NCBI RefSeq assembly: GCF_001078595.1
Contig: NZ_LFTY01000002.1
Span: forward strand, 2,289,773 to 2,353,772
Reading direction: 5' to 3'
Length of the DNA stretch: 64,000 nucleotides
DNA from: Candidatus Rhodobacter oscarellae
GTDB taxonomy: Bacteria > Pseudomonadota > Alphaproteobacteria > Rhodobacterales > Rhodobacteraceae
In this document: positions 8,005 to 16,908 of the stretch, piece after piece
Layout: the number at the start of each line of letters is the position of its first letter
Numbering within the stretch: position 1 is the stretch's first letter
Notes under the pieces: generated by a model
Seen by the model: the letters and a program-made list of their open reading frames with translations, nothing else
What the model was told of the DNA's origin: nothing
Database searches by the model: none
Program-made: the position numbers and the translations under genes

Positions 8005-11000
8005 ATGCTGAAGCTAAGGTCCTATCGCAACCGCCCCGTTCACCTGGGGCCCTATCCGCTAGAGCGCATGACCCGCAGCGAGCAGGGCCCGCAAGGGCTT
8101 CAGGAGCTGCCCCCGCCAAGCCCCCTAAGCTTCCGGCGCCCCGAGGACCCGATCAGCATCGTCAACGCGATGCAGGAATTCCAGGCGATGCTGGATGCCA
8201 CCCGCGACGGCATCCCAAAGGAGCCCGCCGAGATCCCCAGCGACCTGGCCGAGCGCGCCGAGCATATCAAGGCCTTCGGCTACTACCTGGACAGCGCCCA
8301 GGTCGGGGTCTGCAAGATCCCCGCCACCGCCTGGCTGGACGCGCCCCTGGTGAACCCCGACATCGACCGGCTGGCCGAAAAGATCCGCACCATGCAGCCC
8401 AAATCGCTGGCCGCGGGCATCGACGTCATCATGGCCGGGCTGCGCGAGAGCCTGGCCAAGCCGCCCGCCGATTGCCGCCACCACACCCACGCGATTGTGT
8501 TTCTGGTCGACAACCCGCGCCCGCCCAAGGACGGCGAGCCCGGCACGGATTGGTTCCGCGACGCCGACGCCCAGCGCGCCTGCCTGCGGGGCATGGAGAC
8601 CGCCGTCACCCTGGCCAACTACATCCGCCTGCTGGGCTTCGAGGCGCGGGCGCATTCCGCCGCCACCACGGATGTGCATCTGGAGCAGCTCGGCGTGGCC
8701 GCGGGGCTCAACTGGGTCAATGGCGGCCGCGCGGTGAACCCGTTCCTAGAGGACCGCTATGGGCTGGCGGTGATCACCACCACGATGGAGCTGGCCCCGG
8801 ACGCGCCGCTCAAGCCGCACCAGCACCTGCCGGTCTCCTGGGCCACCGGCCACGGCACCCACGCCAAGACCGCGCGCAACCAGGACCCCTACGCCAAGCG
8901 GCTCTTTAAGAACGGCCCGCACCCGTTCGAGACGCTCAAGCGCGTAGACGAGCCCACGACCTATATCGACCGCCCCAATGTCGAGCGCGTGCCCAAGCGC
9001 GCGAATATGTTCGCGCGGTCCTTGTTCGGCGATCTGGGCAAGGCCGCGCAGGAGGGCGCCAAGAACGGCAATTACGTGCGCAAATCGGCCTCCGCCTTCG
9101 CCTTCCGGCCCTCGCTTGGGGCCTTCATCCTGCTGCAGGACGGCGAGGCCGGCCCGCAGCACCCCTCAACCCGCGACCCCGCCCGCAACGCCGACAACAT
9201 CAAGGCCGCGCTCTACTGGCTGGGGATCGACGCGGCGGGGCTCTCGGACTGCCCCGACTGGACCTATTATAGCCACGACGCCGCGGGCAACGAGATCACG
9301 CCCTACCACGACCAGGCGATCAGCATGATCGTCGACCAGGGGCATGAGACGATGGAGGGCGCCTCGGGCGACGACTGGATCGCCTGCGCGCAGTCGATGC
9401 GCGCCTACCTGCGCTTCTCGCTGCTCGGCGGGGTGCTGGCGCAGCACCTGCGCAACCTGGGCTATCCCGCGCGCACGCACACGGTGATGGATGACGAGGT
9501 GCTGCACCCGCCCCTGCTGCTGCTGGGCGGGCTGGGCGAGGTCTCCCGCATTGGCGAGGTGATCCTGAACCCCTTCCTGGGCCCGCGCCTGAAATCCGGC
9601 GTGGTGACCACCACCATGCCCGTGGCCCATGACAGGCCCATCGATTTCGGCCTGCAGAAGTTCTGCCAGTCCTGCAACAAATGCGCCCGCGAATGCCCCT
9701 CTGGGGCGATCACCGCCGGGCCAAAGCTTATGTTCAACGGCTATGAGATCTGGAAGAGCGACAGCCAGAAATGCACCACCTACCGGGTGACCACGGCGGG
9801 GGGCGCGATGTGCGGGCGCTGCATGAAGACCTGCCCGTGGAACCTCGAGGGGCTCTTTGCCGAGGCGCCGTTCCGCTGGGCGGCCTCCAACGTGCCGTCG
9901 CTCGCGCCCGCCCTTGCCAAGCTCGACGACATGGTCGGCAATGGCGAGATGAACCGCGCCAAGAAATGGTGGTGGGACCTGGAGATGGTCGAGGACGGGC
10001 CCTACCACGTCTCGGCACATGAGTTGAACGCCCGCGCGCTGTCCAAGGATCTGGACCTGAAATACGAGGACCAGACGCTGGCGGTCTACCCCGCCCCGCT
10101 GGCTCCGCCGCCCTATCCCTGGCCCTTCCCGATGGACCGCGAGGCGGGGATCGAGGCCTATGAGGGCATGATCTCGGCCGAAGAGCACAAACGCCGCCGC
10201 GCCGACGGGATACCGACGGAACACCGGCGCAATACCGACGACGGCGAAAGCCCGGTTGTGCAATGCGTGGTCTCCAAGGCCGAGCGGATGACCGACGGGG
10301 TCACCAAATACGAGTTCTCCCGCGTGGACGGCCAGGACATGCCGCCCGTAGAGGCGGGCGCGCATATCGACGTGGTGGTGGCGCCAGAGTTCTTCCGGCA
10401 ATACTCGCTGTCCGGCGACCCGGCGGACCGCTCCAAGTACCAGATCGCCGTGCTGCGCGAGGATGCGGGCAAGGGCGGCTCCAAGCTGATGCACCGCATC
10501 TTCCAGGAGGGCCGCCGCGTCTTCATCTCCAAGCCGATCAACCACTTCCCGCTGGAAGAGACCGCCAGCCACACCTACCTGATGGGCGGCGGCATCGGGA
10601 TTACGCCAATGATCGCCATGGCGCATCGGCTGCACGCGATCGGGGCGTCCTTCGAGATGCGCTATAGCTGCTCCAAACGCGCGAATGCCGGGTTCCTGGA
10701 GGACCTGCCGAACGTGCCCTGGGCGGATAAGATCCACTATCACTTCTCGGACGAGGGCAGCCGGGCGGACCTGGCCAAGGTGCTGGACTACAAGGACGGC
10801 GCTCATGTCTACACCTGCGGGCCGGACGCCTATATGCAGTCGGTGATGGACGCCGCCGAGGCGGGCGGCTTCCCCGAGGAGGCCCGCCACCTGGAATACT
10901 TCTCGGTCCCCGAGCAGCCCGATTACGAGAACTTCCCCTTCACGCTGAAGATCGCAGGCCAAGAGATCGCCGTCAGCGCCGACGAGCACGCCACCGACGC

Positions 11001-11193
11001 GCTCTTGCGCGCGGGCATCCATGTGGATGTGAAATGCTCCGACGGGCTCTGCGGGGTGTGCAAATGCACCGTGCTAAGCGGCGATGTCGAGCATCGCGAC
11101 TTCGTGCTGTCCAAAAAGGACAAAGAAAACAGCATGATCCTGTGCCAGTCCCGCGCCGCCGACCCTGACGGTACGCTAGAGATCGAGCTATAG
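8005..11193 (+). CDS. Self-sufficient reductive dehalogenase (RdhA fused to NAD(P)H reductase)
   Basis: A 1062-residue protein with RdhA-type architecture. An N-terminal cobalamin-binding reductive dehalogenase domain occupies about residues 1-550. Two [4Fe-4S] clusters follow: C554/C557/C560/C564P and C590/C603/C606/C610P. A flavin reductase comes next (R798-QYSLSG for FMN; GGGIGITPM at 861-869 for NAD(P)H). A plant-type [2Fe-2S] domain ends the protein (C1011, C1016, C1019, C1047). It has no Tat signal and no RdhB anchor gene, so it is cytosolic and not respiratory. This matches the catabolic class of RdhANP (Nitratireductor) and BhbA (Comamonas), which remove ortho-halogens from halogenated 4-hydroxybenzoates. 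The exact substrate is not readable. A SRPBCC and an M24 gene follow after 230 bp. Confidence 0.92.
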   Translation: MLKLRSYRNRPVHLGPYPLERMTRSEQGPQGLQELPPPSPLSFRRPEDPISIVNAMQEFQAMLDATRDGIPKEPAEIPSDLAERAEHIKAFGYYLDSAQVGVCKIPATAWLDAPLVNPDIDRLAEKIRTMQPKSLAAGIDVIMAGLRESLAKPPADCRHHTHAIVFLVDNPRPPKDGEPGTDWFRDADAQRACLRGMETAVTLANYIRLLGFEARAHSAATTDVHLEQLGVAAGLNWVNGGRAVNPFLEDRYGLAVITTTMELAPDAPLKPHQHLPVSWATGHGTHAKTARNQDPYAKRLFKNGPHPFETLKRVDEPTTYIDRPNVERVPKRANMFARSLFGDLGKAAQEGAKNGNYVRKSASAFAFRPSLGAFILLQDGEAGPQHPSTRDPARNADNIKAALYWLGIDAAGLSDCPDWTYYSHDAAGNEITPYHDQAISMIVDQGHETMEGASGDDWIACAQSMRAYLRFSLLGGVLAQHLRNLGYPARTHTVMDDEVLHPPLLLLGGLGEVSRIGEVILNPFLGPRLKSGVVTTTMPVAHDRPIDFGLQKFCQSCNKCARECPSGAITAGPKLMFNGYEIWKSDSQKCTTYRVTTAGGAMCGRCMKTCPWNLEGLFAEAPFRWAASNVPSLAPALAKLDDMVGNGEMNRAKKWWWDLEMVEDGPYHVSAHELNARALSKDLDLKYEDQTLAVYPAPLAPPPYPWPFPMDREAGIEAYEGMISAEEHKRRRADGIPTEHRRNTDDGESPVVQCVVSKAERMTDGVTKYEFSRVDGQDMPPVEAGAHIDVVVAPEFFRQYSLSGDPADRSKYQIAVLREDAGKGGSKLMHRIFQEGRRVFISKPINHFPLEETASHTYLMGGGIGITPMIAMAHRLHAIGASFEMRYSCSKRANAGFLEDLPNVPWADKIHYHFSDEGSRADLAKVLDYKDGAHVYTCGPDAYMQSVMDAAEAGGFPEEARHLEYFSVPEQPDYENFPFTLKIAGQEIAVSADEHATDALLRAGIHVDVKCSDGLCGVCKCTVLSGDVEHRDFVLSKKDKENSMILCQSRAADPDGTLEIEL

Positions 11194-11424
11194 AGCGCGC
11201 TTTTTTTGCAAAAAGGAATCACGTCCCGCCCCGAACATGATTGCGAAGCTTGGTGTCTGCACTTATGCTCAAGTAGCGCACGCAATTTATGGCTCGGGTT
11301 GGGAAGTGATGCTCTTTTTATGTTTCAAGCGTTCTGCCTTTAGCTTTCGGCACCTACTTGAAGGCAAACATTCGCGACATCGTTCGGCTTTGCCACGATC
11401 CGCTCTTTTGAGGATGTGCTAGGG

Positions 11425-11964
11425 ATGCGCGCCCAGAGGTCCGTCATAATTTCGCGCGCGCCGGAGGAGGTCTATGACTTCGTCACCAATCCGGCGAACG
11501 CCGCCTATTGGCAGGCCGAGGTGACCGGCTGCGAGGTGCTGAACCGCACCGAGGATGGGGTGGGCTCGCAGCTGCGCTGGGTCTTCGCAGGCGGCGGGTA
11601 CGAGGTCGAGGCGATCGAGACCGTGATTGCCGTGGACCGCCCGCGCCTCTTCGCCAGCCAGCATATCGCGACCCGTTTCCTCAGCGGCCCGCCGCCCGAC
11701 CCCGGCCAGCTACCGGCGACCGAGGACGATCTCGCCCAGCGGTTCCGCCTCACCTATGGGCGCAAGCCGCCCGGCGGGCTGGTGGCGCTGGAGTTCGAGC
11801 CGCTGGACGACGCGGCGGCCTGCTGCGTCACGATGCGCGTGGAAACGCAGCTTGGCGGCGCGGCGTGGATCGGCGCTTGGGTGCAGCGGCTGATGGGCCG
11901 CAGCAATATCAAGACCGCGCTGAACGCGCTCAAGGACGAGATGGAGCGCCTCGCCCTGCCATAG
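11425..11964 (+). CDS. SRPBCC (polyketide cyclase/dehydrase-like) family protein
   Basis: A 179-residue protein of the START-like SRPBCC fold: MRAQRSVIISRAPEEVYDFVTNPANAAYW is the usual first strand and helices, with hydrophobic strands through to VTMRVETQLGG and a C-terminal long helix. Such proteins bind small hydrophobic or aromatic ligands in a deep cavity; many have no known activity. I prefer ATG 11425, with GAGG 11 bases upstream, over a GTG at 11416. It is followed after 30 bp by the M24 gene with a strong GGAGGAG site, so the two probably form an operon. The 231-base gap after the dehalogenase is more AT-rich and holds nothing I can name. Confidence 0.75.
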   Translation: MRAQRSVIISRAPEEVYDFVTNPANAAYWQAEVTGCEVLNRTEDGVGSQLRWVFAGGGYEVEAIETVIAVDRPRLFASQHIATRFLSGPPPDPGQLPATEDDLAQRFRLTYGRKPPGGLVALEFEPLDDAAACCVTMRVETQLGGAAWIGAWVQRLMGRSNIKTALNALKDEMERLALP

Positions 11965-11994
11965 GGTGCCGCACAAGGGGGGAGGAGCGCATAG

Positions 11995-13140
11995 ATGTTT
12001 GAAGACCGGATGCGCGACTTCGCGCAGCGCCTGCGCGCGGCGGGCACCGATCTGGCCCTTATCACCGATGACGACGCGGTGTATTATCTGTGCGGCTACT
12101 ACGACTACCTGCATATGGAGTTCGGTCGGCCCACGATCCTGGCGGTCTGGGCGGATGGCCAGAGCCTGCTGATCACCCCCAGCCTGGATGCGGCGATGGC
12201 CGAGCATGCGGCCCGCGTGACCCGCGTGGCGGCCTGGAATGACGGCGTGGGCGCGGAGTGGCGCGCCGAGCTGCCCGGCGCTTTGCGGGACGCGGGCTGC
12301 GTCGGGCTGGAACCCGGCCACATGCCGCCCGTGGTGCGCGCGGCGGTGGACGGGCTGCTCGCCGACCGCGCGGTCAGCAACGTCACGCCGATCATCGCCG
12401 AGATGCGCATGATCAAGACGCCGCAGGAGCTGCAGCTCGCCCGCCACGCGGGCCAGGTTGGCATGGCGATGATGCAGGCCGGGCGCGGCGCCATCGCCGA
12501 TGGCGTGCCCGAATATGAGGTCGCGCTGGCGACGTCTCGCGCCGGGACCCGCAAGGCCGCCGAGATCCTGGCCGCGCATTACGACGACGCCATGATGTCG
12601 CCCAACACGCATTTCCTGCAGATCATGGCCTCCGGCGATCAGATCACCAAGACCCACCACCGCGCCACCACCCGCGTCATGCGGCGCGGCGAGCCGGTGT
12701 TCCTGTGCTTCTGCGGCATGACGAATTTCCACCGCTTCAAGCTGGGCTTCGACCGCACCTTCTGGATCGGCGAGCCGCCCTCGGACCAAGTGGCGGTCTA
12801 TGAGGTGGCGGTGGCCAGCCAGGCCGCGGCGCTGTCGGTGCTCGGCCCCGGAGTGCGCGCCGAGCAGGTGCACGCCGCCTATGCCGCGGTGATCCAGGAT
12901 GCGGGCTATGACTTCCCGTTCCGCTGCGGGCGCGCCACGGGGTTCAGCTATCTCGAGCAGCCGCAGCTGGTGACCGGCGAGACCACCGCGCTGCAGCCGG
13001 GGATGGTGTTCGCGGTGGACGGCTCGGTCGCGACGGACAGCTTCCGCGCCCAGGTCGGCGACAGCTTCATCATCACCGACAGCGGGTACGAACAGATCAC
13101 CCATCACCCTAAGTCGGTGAGTGAAGTTAGCCTTTCCTGA
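11995..13140 (+). CDS. M24 family (creatinase/prolidase fold) protein lacking most metal ligands
   Basis: A 381-residue pita-bread-fold protein: an N-terminal creatinase-N domain (about 1-145) and a C-terminal M24 domain. True M24 peptidases use two Asp, one His and two Glu to bind two metals. Here the first Asp position lies in FLCFCGMTNFH, the GHGIG His is replaced (CGRATG) and the EPG Glu is Asp (AVDGS). Only the FDRTF Asp is evident. A His-containing segment (TKTHHRATTR) resembles the catalytic His region of metal-independent creatinase. It therefore probably hydrolyses a C-N bond in a small molecule without metal. Substrate is unknown. It sits directly downstream of the SRPBCC gene. Confidence 0.78.
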   Translation: MFEDRMRDFAQRLRAAGTDLALITDDDAVYYLCGYYDYLHMEFGRPTILAVWADGQSLLITPSLDAAMAEHAARVTRVAAWNDGVGAEWRAELPGALRDAGCVGLEPGHMPPVVRAAVDGLLADRAVSNVTPIIAEMRMIKTPQELQLARHAGQVGMAMMQAGRGAIADGVPEYEVALATSRAGTRKAAEILAAHYDDAMMSPNTHFLQIMASGDQITKTHHRATTRVMRRGEPVFLCFCGMTNFHRFKLGFDRTFWIGEPPSDQVAVYEVAVASQAAALSVLGPGVRAEQVHAAYAAVIQDAGYDFPFRCGRATGFSYLEQPQLVTGETTALQPGMVFAVDGSVATDSFRAQVGDSFIITDSGYEQITHHPKSVSEVSLS

Positions 13141-13219
13141 ACCAATTGCCGCAAGTATGGTTTACGCGCCACTGGGCGGGTGATAATGCCGCGCCTGAAA
13201 CATAGATCCGGAGCGCCCA

Positions 13220-14608
13220 ATGGCACAAGATTACGTCGTCAAGGATATCGCACTGGCCGAGTTTGGCCGCAAAGAAATCACCATCGCCGAGACCGAGATG
13301 CCGGGCCTGATGGCCAGCCGCGAGGAATACGGGCCCTCGCAGCCGCTCAAGGGCGCGCGGATCGTGGGCTCGCTGCATATGACGATCCAGACAGCGGTGC
13401 TGATCGAGACGCTGGTGGCGCTTGGCGCCGACGTGCGCTGGGCCTCCTGCAACATCTTCTCCACCCAGGACCACGCCGCGGCGGCCATCGCGGCGGCGGA
13501 TGTTCCGGTCTTCGCCGTGAAGGGCCAAACGCTTGAGGAGCATTGGGACTATCTCGACAAGTCCTTCCAGTTCCCCGAGGGCGCCAACATGATCCTCGAC
13601 GACGGCGGCGACGCGACCTTGTATGTCCTGCTGGGTGCGCGCGCCGAGGCGGGCGAGGACGTCATCCCGGTGCCGTCCTCTGAGGAGGAAGAGGTGATCA
13701 AAAAGCAGATCGCCAAGCGCATGGCCGAGACCCCCGGCTGGTTCACCAAGACCCGCGACGCGATCAAGGGCGTCTCGGAGGAGACCACCACCGGCGTGCA
13801 CCGGCTCTATGAGCTGCAGCGCAACGGCCAGCTGCCCTTCCCAGCGATCAACGTGAACGACTCTGTGACCAAGTCGAAATTCGACAACAAGTATGGCTGC
13901 AAGGAATCGCTGGTCGACGGCATCCGCCGCGCCACCGACACGATGATGGCGGGCAAAACGGCGGTGGTCTGCGGCTATGGCGATGTCGGCAAGGGCTCGG
14001 CGGCGTCCCTGCGCGGCGCGGGCGCCCGCGTGAAGGTGACCGAGGTCGACCCGATCTGCGCGCTGCAGGCGGCGATGGACGGGTTCGAGGTCGTCACGCT
14101 TGAGGACACCGTCGCCGACGCCGACATCTTCATCACCACCACCGGCAACAAGGACGTGATCCGCATCGAGCATATGCGCGAGATGAAGGACATGGCCATC
14201 GTCGGCAATATCGGCCACTTCGACAACGAGATCCAGGTCGCCGCGCTGAAGAACCACAAATGGACCAACATCAAAGAGCAGGTGGACATGATCGAGATGC
14301 CCTCGGGCAACCGCTTGATCCTGCTCTCGGAAGGCCGCCTGCTGAACCTGGGCAACGCCACCGGGCACCCAAGCTTTGTGATGTCGGCCAGCTTCACCAA
14401 CCAGACCCTGGCGCAGATCGAGCTCTGGACCAACACCGACGCCTACCAGAACGACGTCTACATCCTGCCCAAGAAGCTGGACGAGAAGGTCGCCCGCCTG
14501 CACCTGGCCAAGATCGGCGTGAAGCTGACCGAGCTGGACAAGGAACAGGCCTCCTATATCGGCGTCACACCCGAGGGCCCCTATAAGCCAGAGCACTACC
14601 GCTACTAA
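13220..14608 (+). CDS. ahcY: Adenosylhomocysteinase
   Basis: A 462-residue S-adenosylhomocysteine hydrolase, the normal length for the bacterial type with the insertion segment. It cleaves SAH to adenosine and homocysteine in the methyl cycle. The NAD-binding segment [20 protein letters not shown], the substrate-site [13 protein letters not shown] and the C-terminal PEHYRY are all present. It starts at [16 protein letters not shown] with GGAG upstream. The 79-base leader after the M24 gene shows no clear SAH riboswitch by eye. A strong terminator hairpin follows. Confidence 0.97.
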   Translation: MAQDYVVKDIALAEFGRKEITIAETEMPGLMASREEYGPSQPLKGARIVGSLHMTIQTAVLIETLVALGADVRWASCNIFSTQDHAAAAIAAADVPVFAVKGQTLEEHWDYLDKSFQFPEGANMILDDGGDATLYVLLGARAEAGEDVIPVPSSEEEEVIKKQIAKRMAETPGWFTKTRDAIKGVSEETTTGVHRLYELQRNGQLPFPAINVNDSVTKSKFDNKYGCKESLVDGIRRATDTMMAGKTAVVCGYGDVGKGSAASLRGAGARVKVTEVDPICALQAAMDGFEVVTLEDTVADADIFITTTGNKDVIRIEHMREMKDMAIVGNIGHFDNEIQVAALKNHKWTNIKEQVDMIEMPSGNRLILLSEGRLLNLGNATGHPSFVMSASFTNQTLAQIELWTNTDAYQNDVYILPKKLDEKVARLHLAKIGVKLTELDKEQASYIGVTPEGPYKPEHYRY

Positions 14609-14621
14609 ACGATGACGCGTT

Positions 14622-14652
14622 CCGCCTCGCCGATGTCTGATCGGCGGGGCGG
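14622..14652 (+). terminator. ahcY terminator hairpin
   Basis: A 13-bp stem (14622-14634 with 14640-14652, one G-T pair) around the five-base loop GTCTG, 14 bases after the ahcY stop codon. The following CGTTCTCT is only weakly T-rich, but the stem is long and GC-rich. Confidence 0.75.
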
Positions 14653-14765
14653 CGTTCTCTGACCGCGGCGGCGACCTCTCGCCCCCGCCGGCCCGGCCTT
14701 CCTTGATTTTACGCCCCCCAGCCGCCAAGCTGCCTGGGATTGCCTTCATTGATGGGGCCCGCCGG

Positions 14766-15902
14766 ATGCGGTCTTGGCGCAAGGAACTGAACAAGCGGCT
14801 GGCAGAGCGGATCTTTCTCGACGCGCAGCGCGACTACCTCACGGGCGAGCTGAACCGGCGCTCGGCGGTGCGCCTGGTGACCTACGCGCTCGCGGCCATT
14901 GTGCTGTTGTCGCCCTATCTGGTCCTCGCCGCCGCCCTGGCGCTGGCCTATGCGGGCTTCCCCAACATCTTGCCCCTCGTGGTCGCGGCGATCCTGGCCG
15001 CGGCGGGCTGGTTCCTGTTGCCGCCGCGCCGCCGCCTGCCGGAGGGCGCGCTCACCCGCGCGGAGCTGCCGCTGACATTCGCGCTGGTGGACCGGGTGGG
15101 CGCGGCGCTGGGCGCACCGCGGATCGACGCCATCGCCATCAGTGACGCGCACAACGCCGCGGTCGGCGAGACACGCAAAGCCCGCTACCTGATCCTCGGC
15201 GCGACCCTGTGGGAGAGCCTGCCGGCGGAGCAGCGCATCGCGCTGATCGGGCACGAATTGGTCCATCTGGTGAACCAGGACCCCACCCGCAACGGCTTTC
15301 TGGGCGCCGCAATGGGCACTCTGGACGCCTGGTACGAGATGTTCCTGCCCTCGCGCATCTTCGAGCCGCATCACGCCGATGATTACGCCCAAAGCTCCAA
15401 CCTGATCGCGGATCTGATCGGCGGCCTCACCCGCAGCATCGTCGAGCTCTTCAGCGCCGCGCTGGGGCGACTGTGCTTTCTGGAATCGCAGCGCGCCGAG
15501 TACCTGGCCGATGCGTTCTCTGCCGAGGTGGCGGGCGCCAAGGCGCCGGTTCGCCTGTTGCAGCAGATCGAGATGGCCCCACAGATCAATGTCGAGATCG
15601 CCCGGCTCGGCGGGCGCAACCTGCCCGACGGGATCGACATGATCCGCCGCCTGGCCCGCGCCACCGTCGAGGTGCCGCCGGACAAGCGCGACCAGCTGTT
15701 GCGAGAGATGCACGAGACCGGGCACGCCGCGGACGAGACGCACCCGCCCTCCAATTTCCGCATCGCCTTCCTGCAGACGCTGCCAAAGCAAATGCCAAAG
15801 GTGGTCCCCAGCGATGTGGATTTCGCGGCCATTGACCGCGAGCTGGAGCCGCATCTGGCCCGCATCGGCCAGCGCATCTGCAGCGCCCTGATGGTGCAGT
15901 GA
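14766..15902 (+). CDS. M48 family metallopeptidase with N-terminal membrane segments
   Basis: A 378-residue zinc protease of the Ste24/HtpX type. Two hydrophobic stretches near residues 35-80 anchor it in the membrane, followed by the zinc site H163-E164-L-V-H167 and the third ligand E240 in ESQRAEYLAD. Family members degrade misfolded or tagged membrane and periplasmic proteins. I use the ATG at 14766 (MRSWRKELNKRL); an upstream in-frame TTG at 14703 would add 21 residues without similarity. It is followed by another HExxH gene 77 bp downstream on the same strand. Confidence 0.82.
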   Translation: MRSWRKELNKRLAERIFLDAQRDYLTGELNRRSAVRLVTYALAAIVLLSPYLVLAAALALAYAGFPNILPLVVAAILAAAGWFLLPPRRRLPEGALTRAELPLTFALVDRVGAALGAPRIDAIAISDAHNAAVGETRKARYLILGATLWESLPAEQRIALIGHELVHLVNQDPTRNGFLGAAMGTLDAWYEMFLPSRIFEPHHADDYAQSSNLIADLIGGLTRSIVELFSAALGRLCFLESQRAEYLADAFSAEVAGAKAPVRLLQQIEMAPQINVEIARLGGRNLPDGIDMIRRLARATVEVPPDKRDQLLREMHETGHAADETHPPSNFRIAFLQTLPKQMPKVVPSDVDFAAIDRELEPHLARIGQRICSALMVQ

Positions 15903-15979
15903 CGCGCCCGCCCCTGACCGTACACCACTTGACCAAATCCGCTTGACCATGCCGCGCCGCGGCGCGTTAAACTGCGCCC

Positions 15980-16723
15980 ATGAAAGGTATCCTCGCCGCG
16001 ATCCTGCTCTGCCTCGCCGCGCCCGCGTCCCACGCGCTGGACAAGCGCACCGAGGATTTCGTGGCCGCAAACCTCATCGCGATCTACTATCACGAGCTGG
16101 GCCACGCGCTGATCGACATCCTCAAGCTGCCGATCTTTGGCCAGGAGGAGGACGCCGCCGATGTGCTCAGCGCCGTCTTGATCCACCATCTGTTCAAAGA
16201 GCCCTCCGCCCAGCGCATCGCGCGGGCCGCCGCGATTGGGTTCCTGGGCGAGCGCTCGATCGCCGAGGCGCAGCGCGTGCGGGTGTCCTACTGGGACGTG
16301 CATGGCCCCGATCTGCAGCGCTATTACACCTTCGTTTGCCTAATATTTGGGGCCAACCCGGCCGAGCGCTCCGCCCTGGCCCGCGAGCTGCGCCTGCCCG
16401 AGGAGCGCCGCCAGACCTGCGAAGAGGAATACCGCCTGGCCGCGGATTCCTGGGGGCCGGTGATCACGGACCTTCGCGACGCCGGCGCCGGTCGCACGAT
16501 CCGCTTTCTTGCCAATTACCGCGTCAGCACGGCGGGCCAGCTGACCATCGACGTGATCCGCGCCGAGGTGGAGGCGATGAACAAGGAGCTCTCGCTCCCC
16601 AAGCGCCTGCTGGTCCGGGTCGAGCCCTGCGACACGGTGAACGCCTTCTACGACCCAAAGCGGCGCGAGATCATCATCTGCACCGAATTCGCCGAGTATC
16701 TCGCCGAGGTCGCCCCGAGGTGA
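15980..16723 (+). CDS. Secreted DUF4344-type putative metallopeptidase
   Basis: A 247-residue protein with a Sec signal peptide (MKGILAAILLCLAAPASHA, cleavage near residue 19). Close behind it is the zinc motif H38-E39-L-G-H42, as in the DUF4344 family. A second conserved block, YDPKRREIIICTEFAEYLA near the C-terminus, supports this family over other gluzincins. It is predicted periplasmic or extracellular, with unknown substrate. It may be co-transcribed with the M48 gene upstream. Confidence 0.72.
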   Translation: MKGILAAILLCLAAPASHALDKRTEDFVAANLIAIYYHELGHALIDILKLPIFGQEEDAADVLSAVLIHHLFKEPSAQRIARAAAIGFLGERSIAEAQRVRVSYWDVHGPDLQRYYTFVCLIFGANPAERSALARELRLPEERRQTCEEEYRLAADSWGPVITDLRDAGAGRTIRFLANYRVSTAGQLTIDVIRAEVEAMNKELSLPKRLLVRVEPCDTVNAFYDPKRREIIICTEFAEYLAEVAPR

Positions 16724-16741
16724 GGGCGCGCGGGCCGCGGG

Positions 16742-16776
16742 TTTGTGATCACTATATTTCCGCGCGTGATCACAAA
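16742..16776. promoter_or_regulatory. Perfect 11-bp inverted repeat upstream of sdhC
   Basis: TTTGTGATCAC at 16742-16752 and GTGATCACAAA at 16766-16776 are exact inverted copies around a 13-base AT-rich centre. Each arm itself contains TGATCA. It lies between the DUF4344 stop and sdhC (start 16909). It could be a dimer-of-dimers operator for the sdh operon or, less likely without a T-run, a terminator. Confidence 0.5.
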
Positions 16777-16908
16777 ATTCAAACAAATCCGCAACCTGCG
16801 CCAAAAAACCGCGCGATGCGGGCCGCGGACCGCGTGACACGCAACGAAAAAATAGTATTCAGGACGTAATCTCGCGCCCACCCGTGCGCGGCAACGAGAG
16901 GAACAGAC

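Noticed and set aside
9166-11022. 618-codon minus-strand open frame inside the dehalogenase gene
   Set aside because: It is the antisense shadow of a GC-rich codon pattern. The encoded protein is rich in His, Arg, Gly and Val without domains, while the plus strand has clear iron-sulfur motifs.
11995-13140. Identity as the DMSP lyase DddP or the ectoine hydrolase EutD/DoeA
   Set aside because: DddP needs metal ligands that are not evident here, and no ectoine-use genes lie nearby. Only the M24/creatinase fold can be supported.
13141-13219. SAH or SAM/SAH riboswitch upstream of ahcY
   Set aside because: The 79-base leader shows GC-rich pairing, but I could not match the conserved core of either class by eye. 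A covariance-model search would decide.
13127-14794. 555-codon minus-strand open frame opposite ahcY
   Set aside because: Same explanation: no domain, biased composition, and the plus strand is an unmistakable adenosylhomocysteinase.
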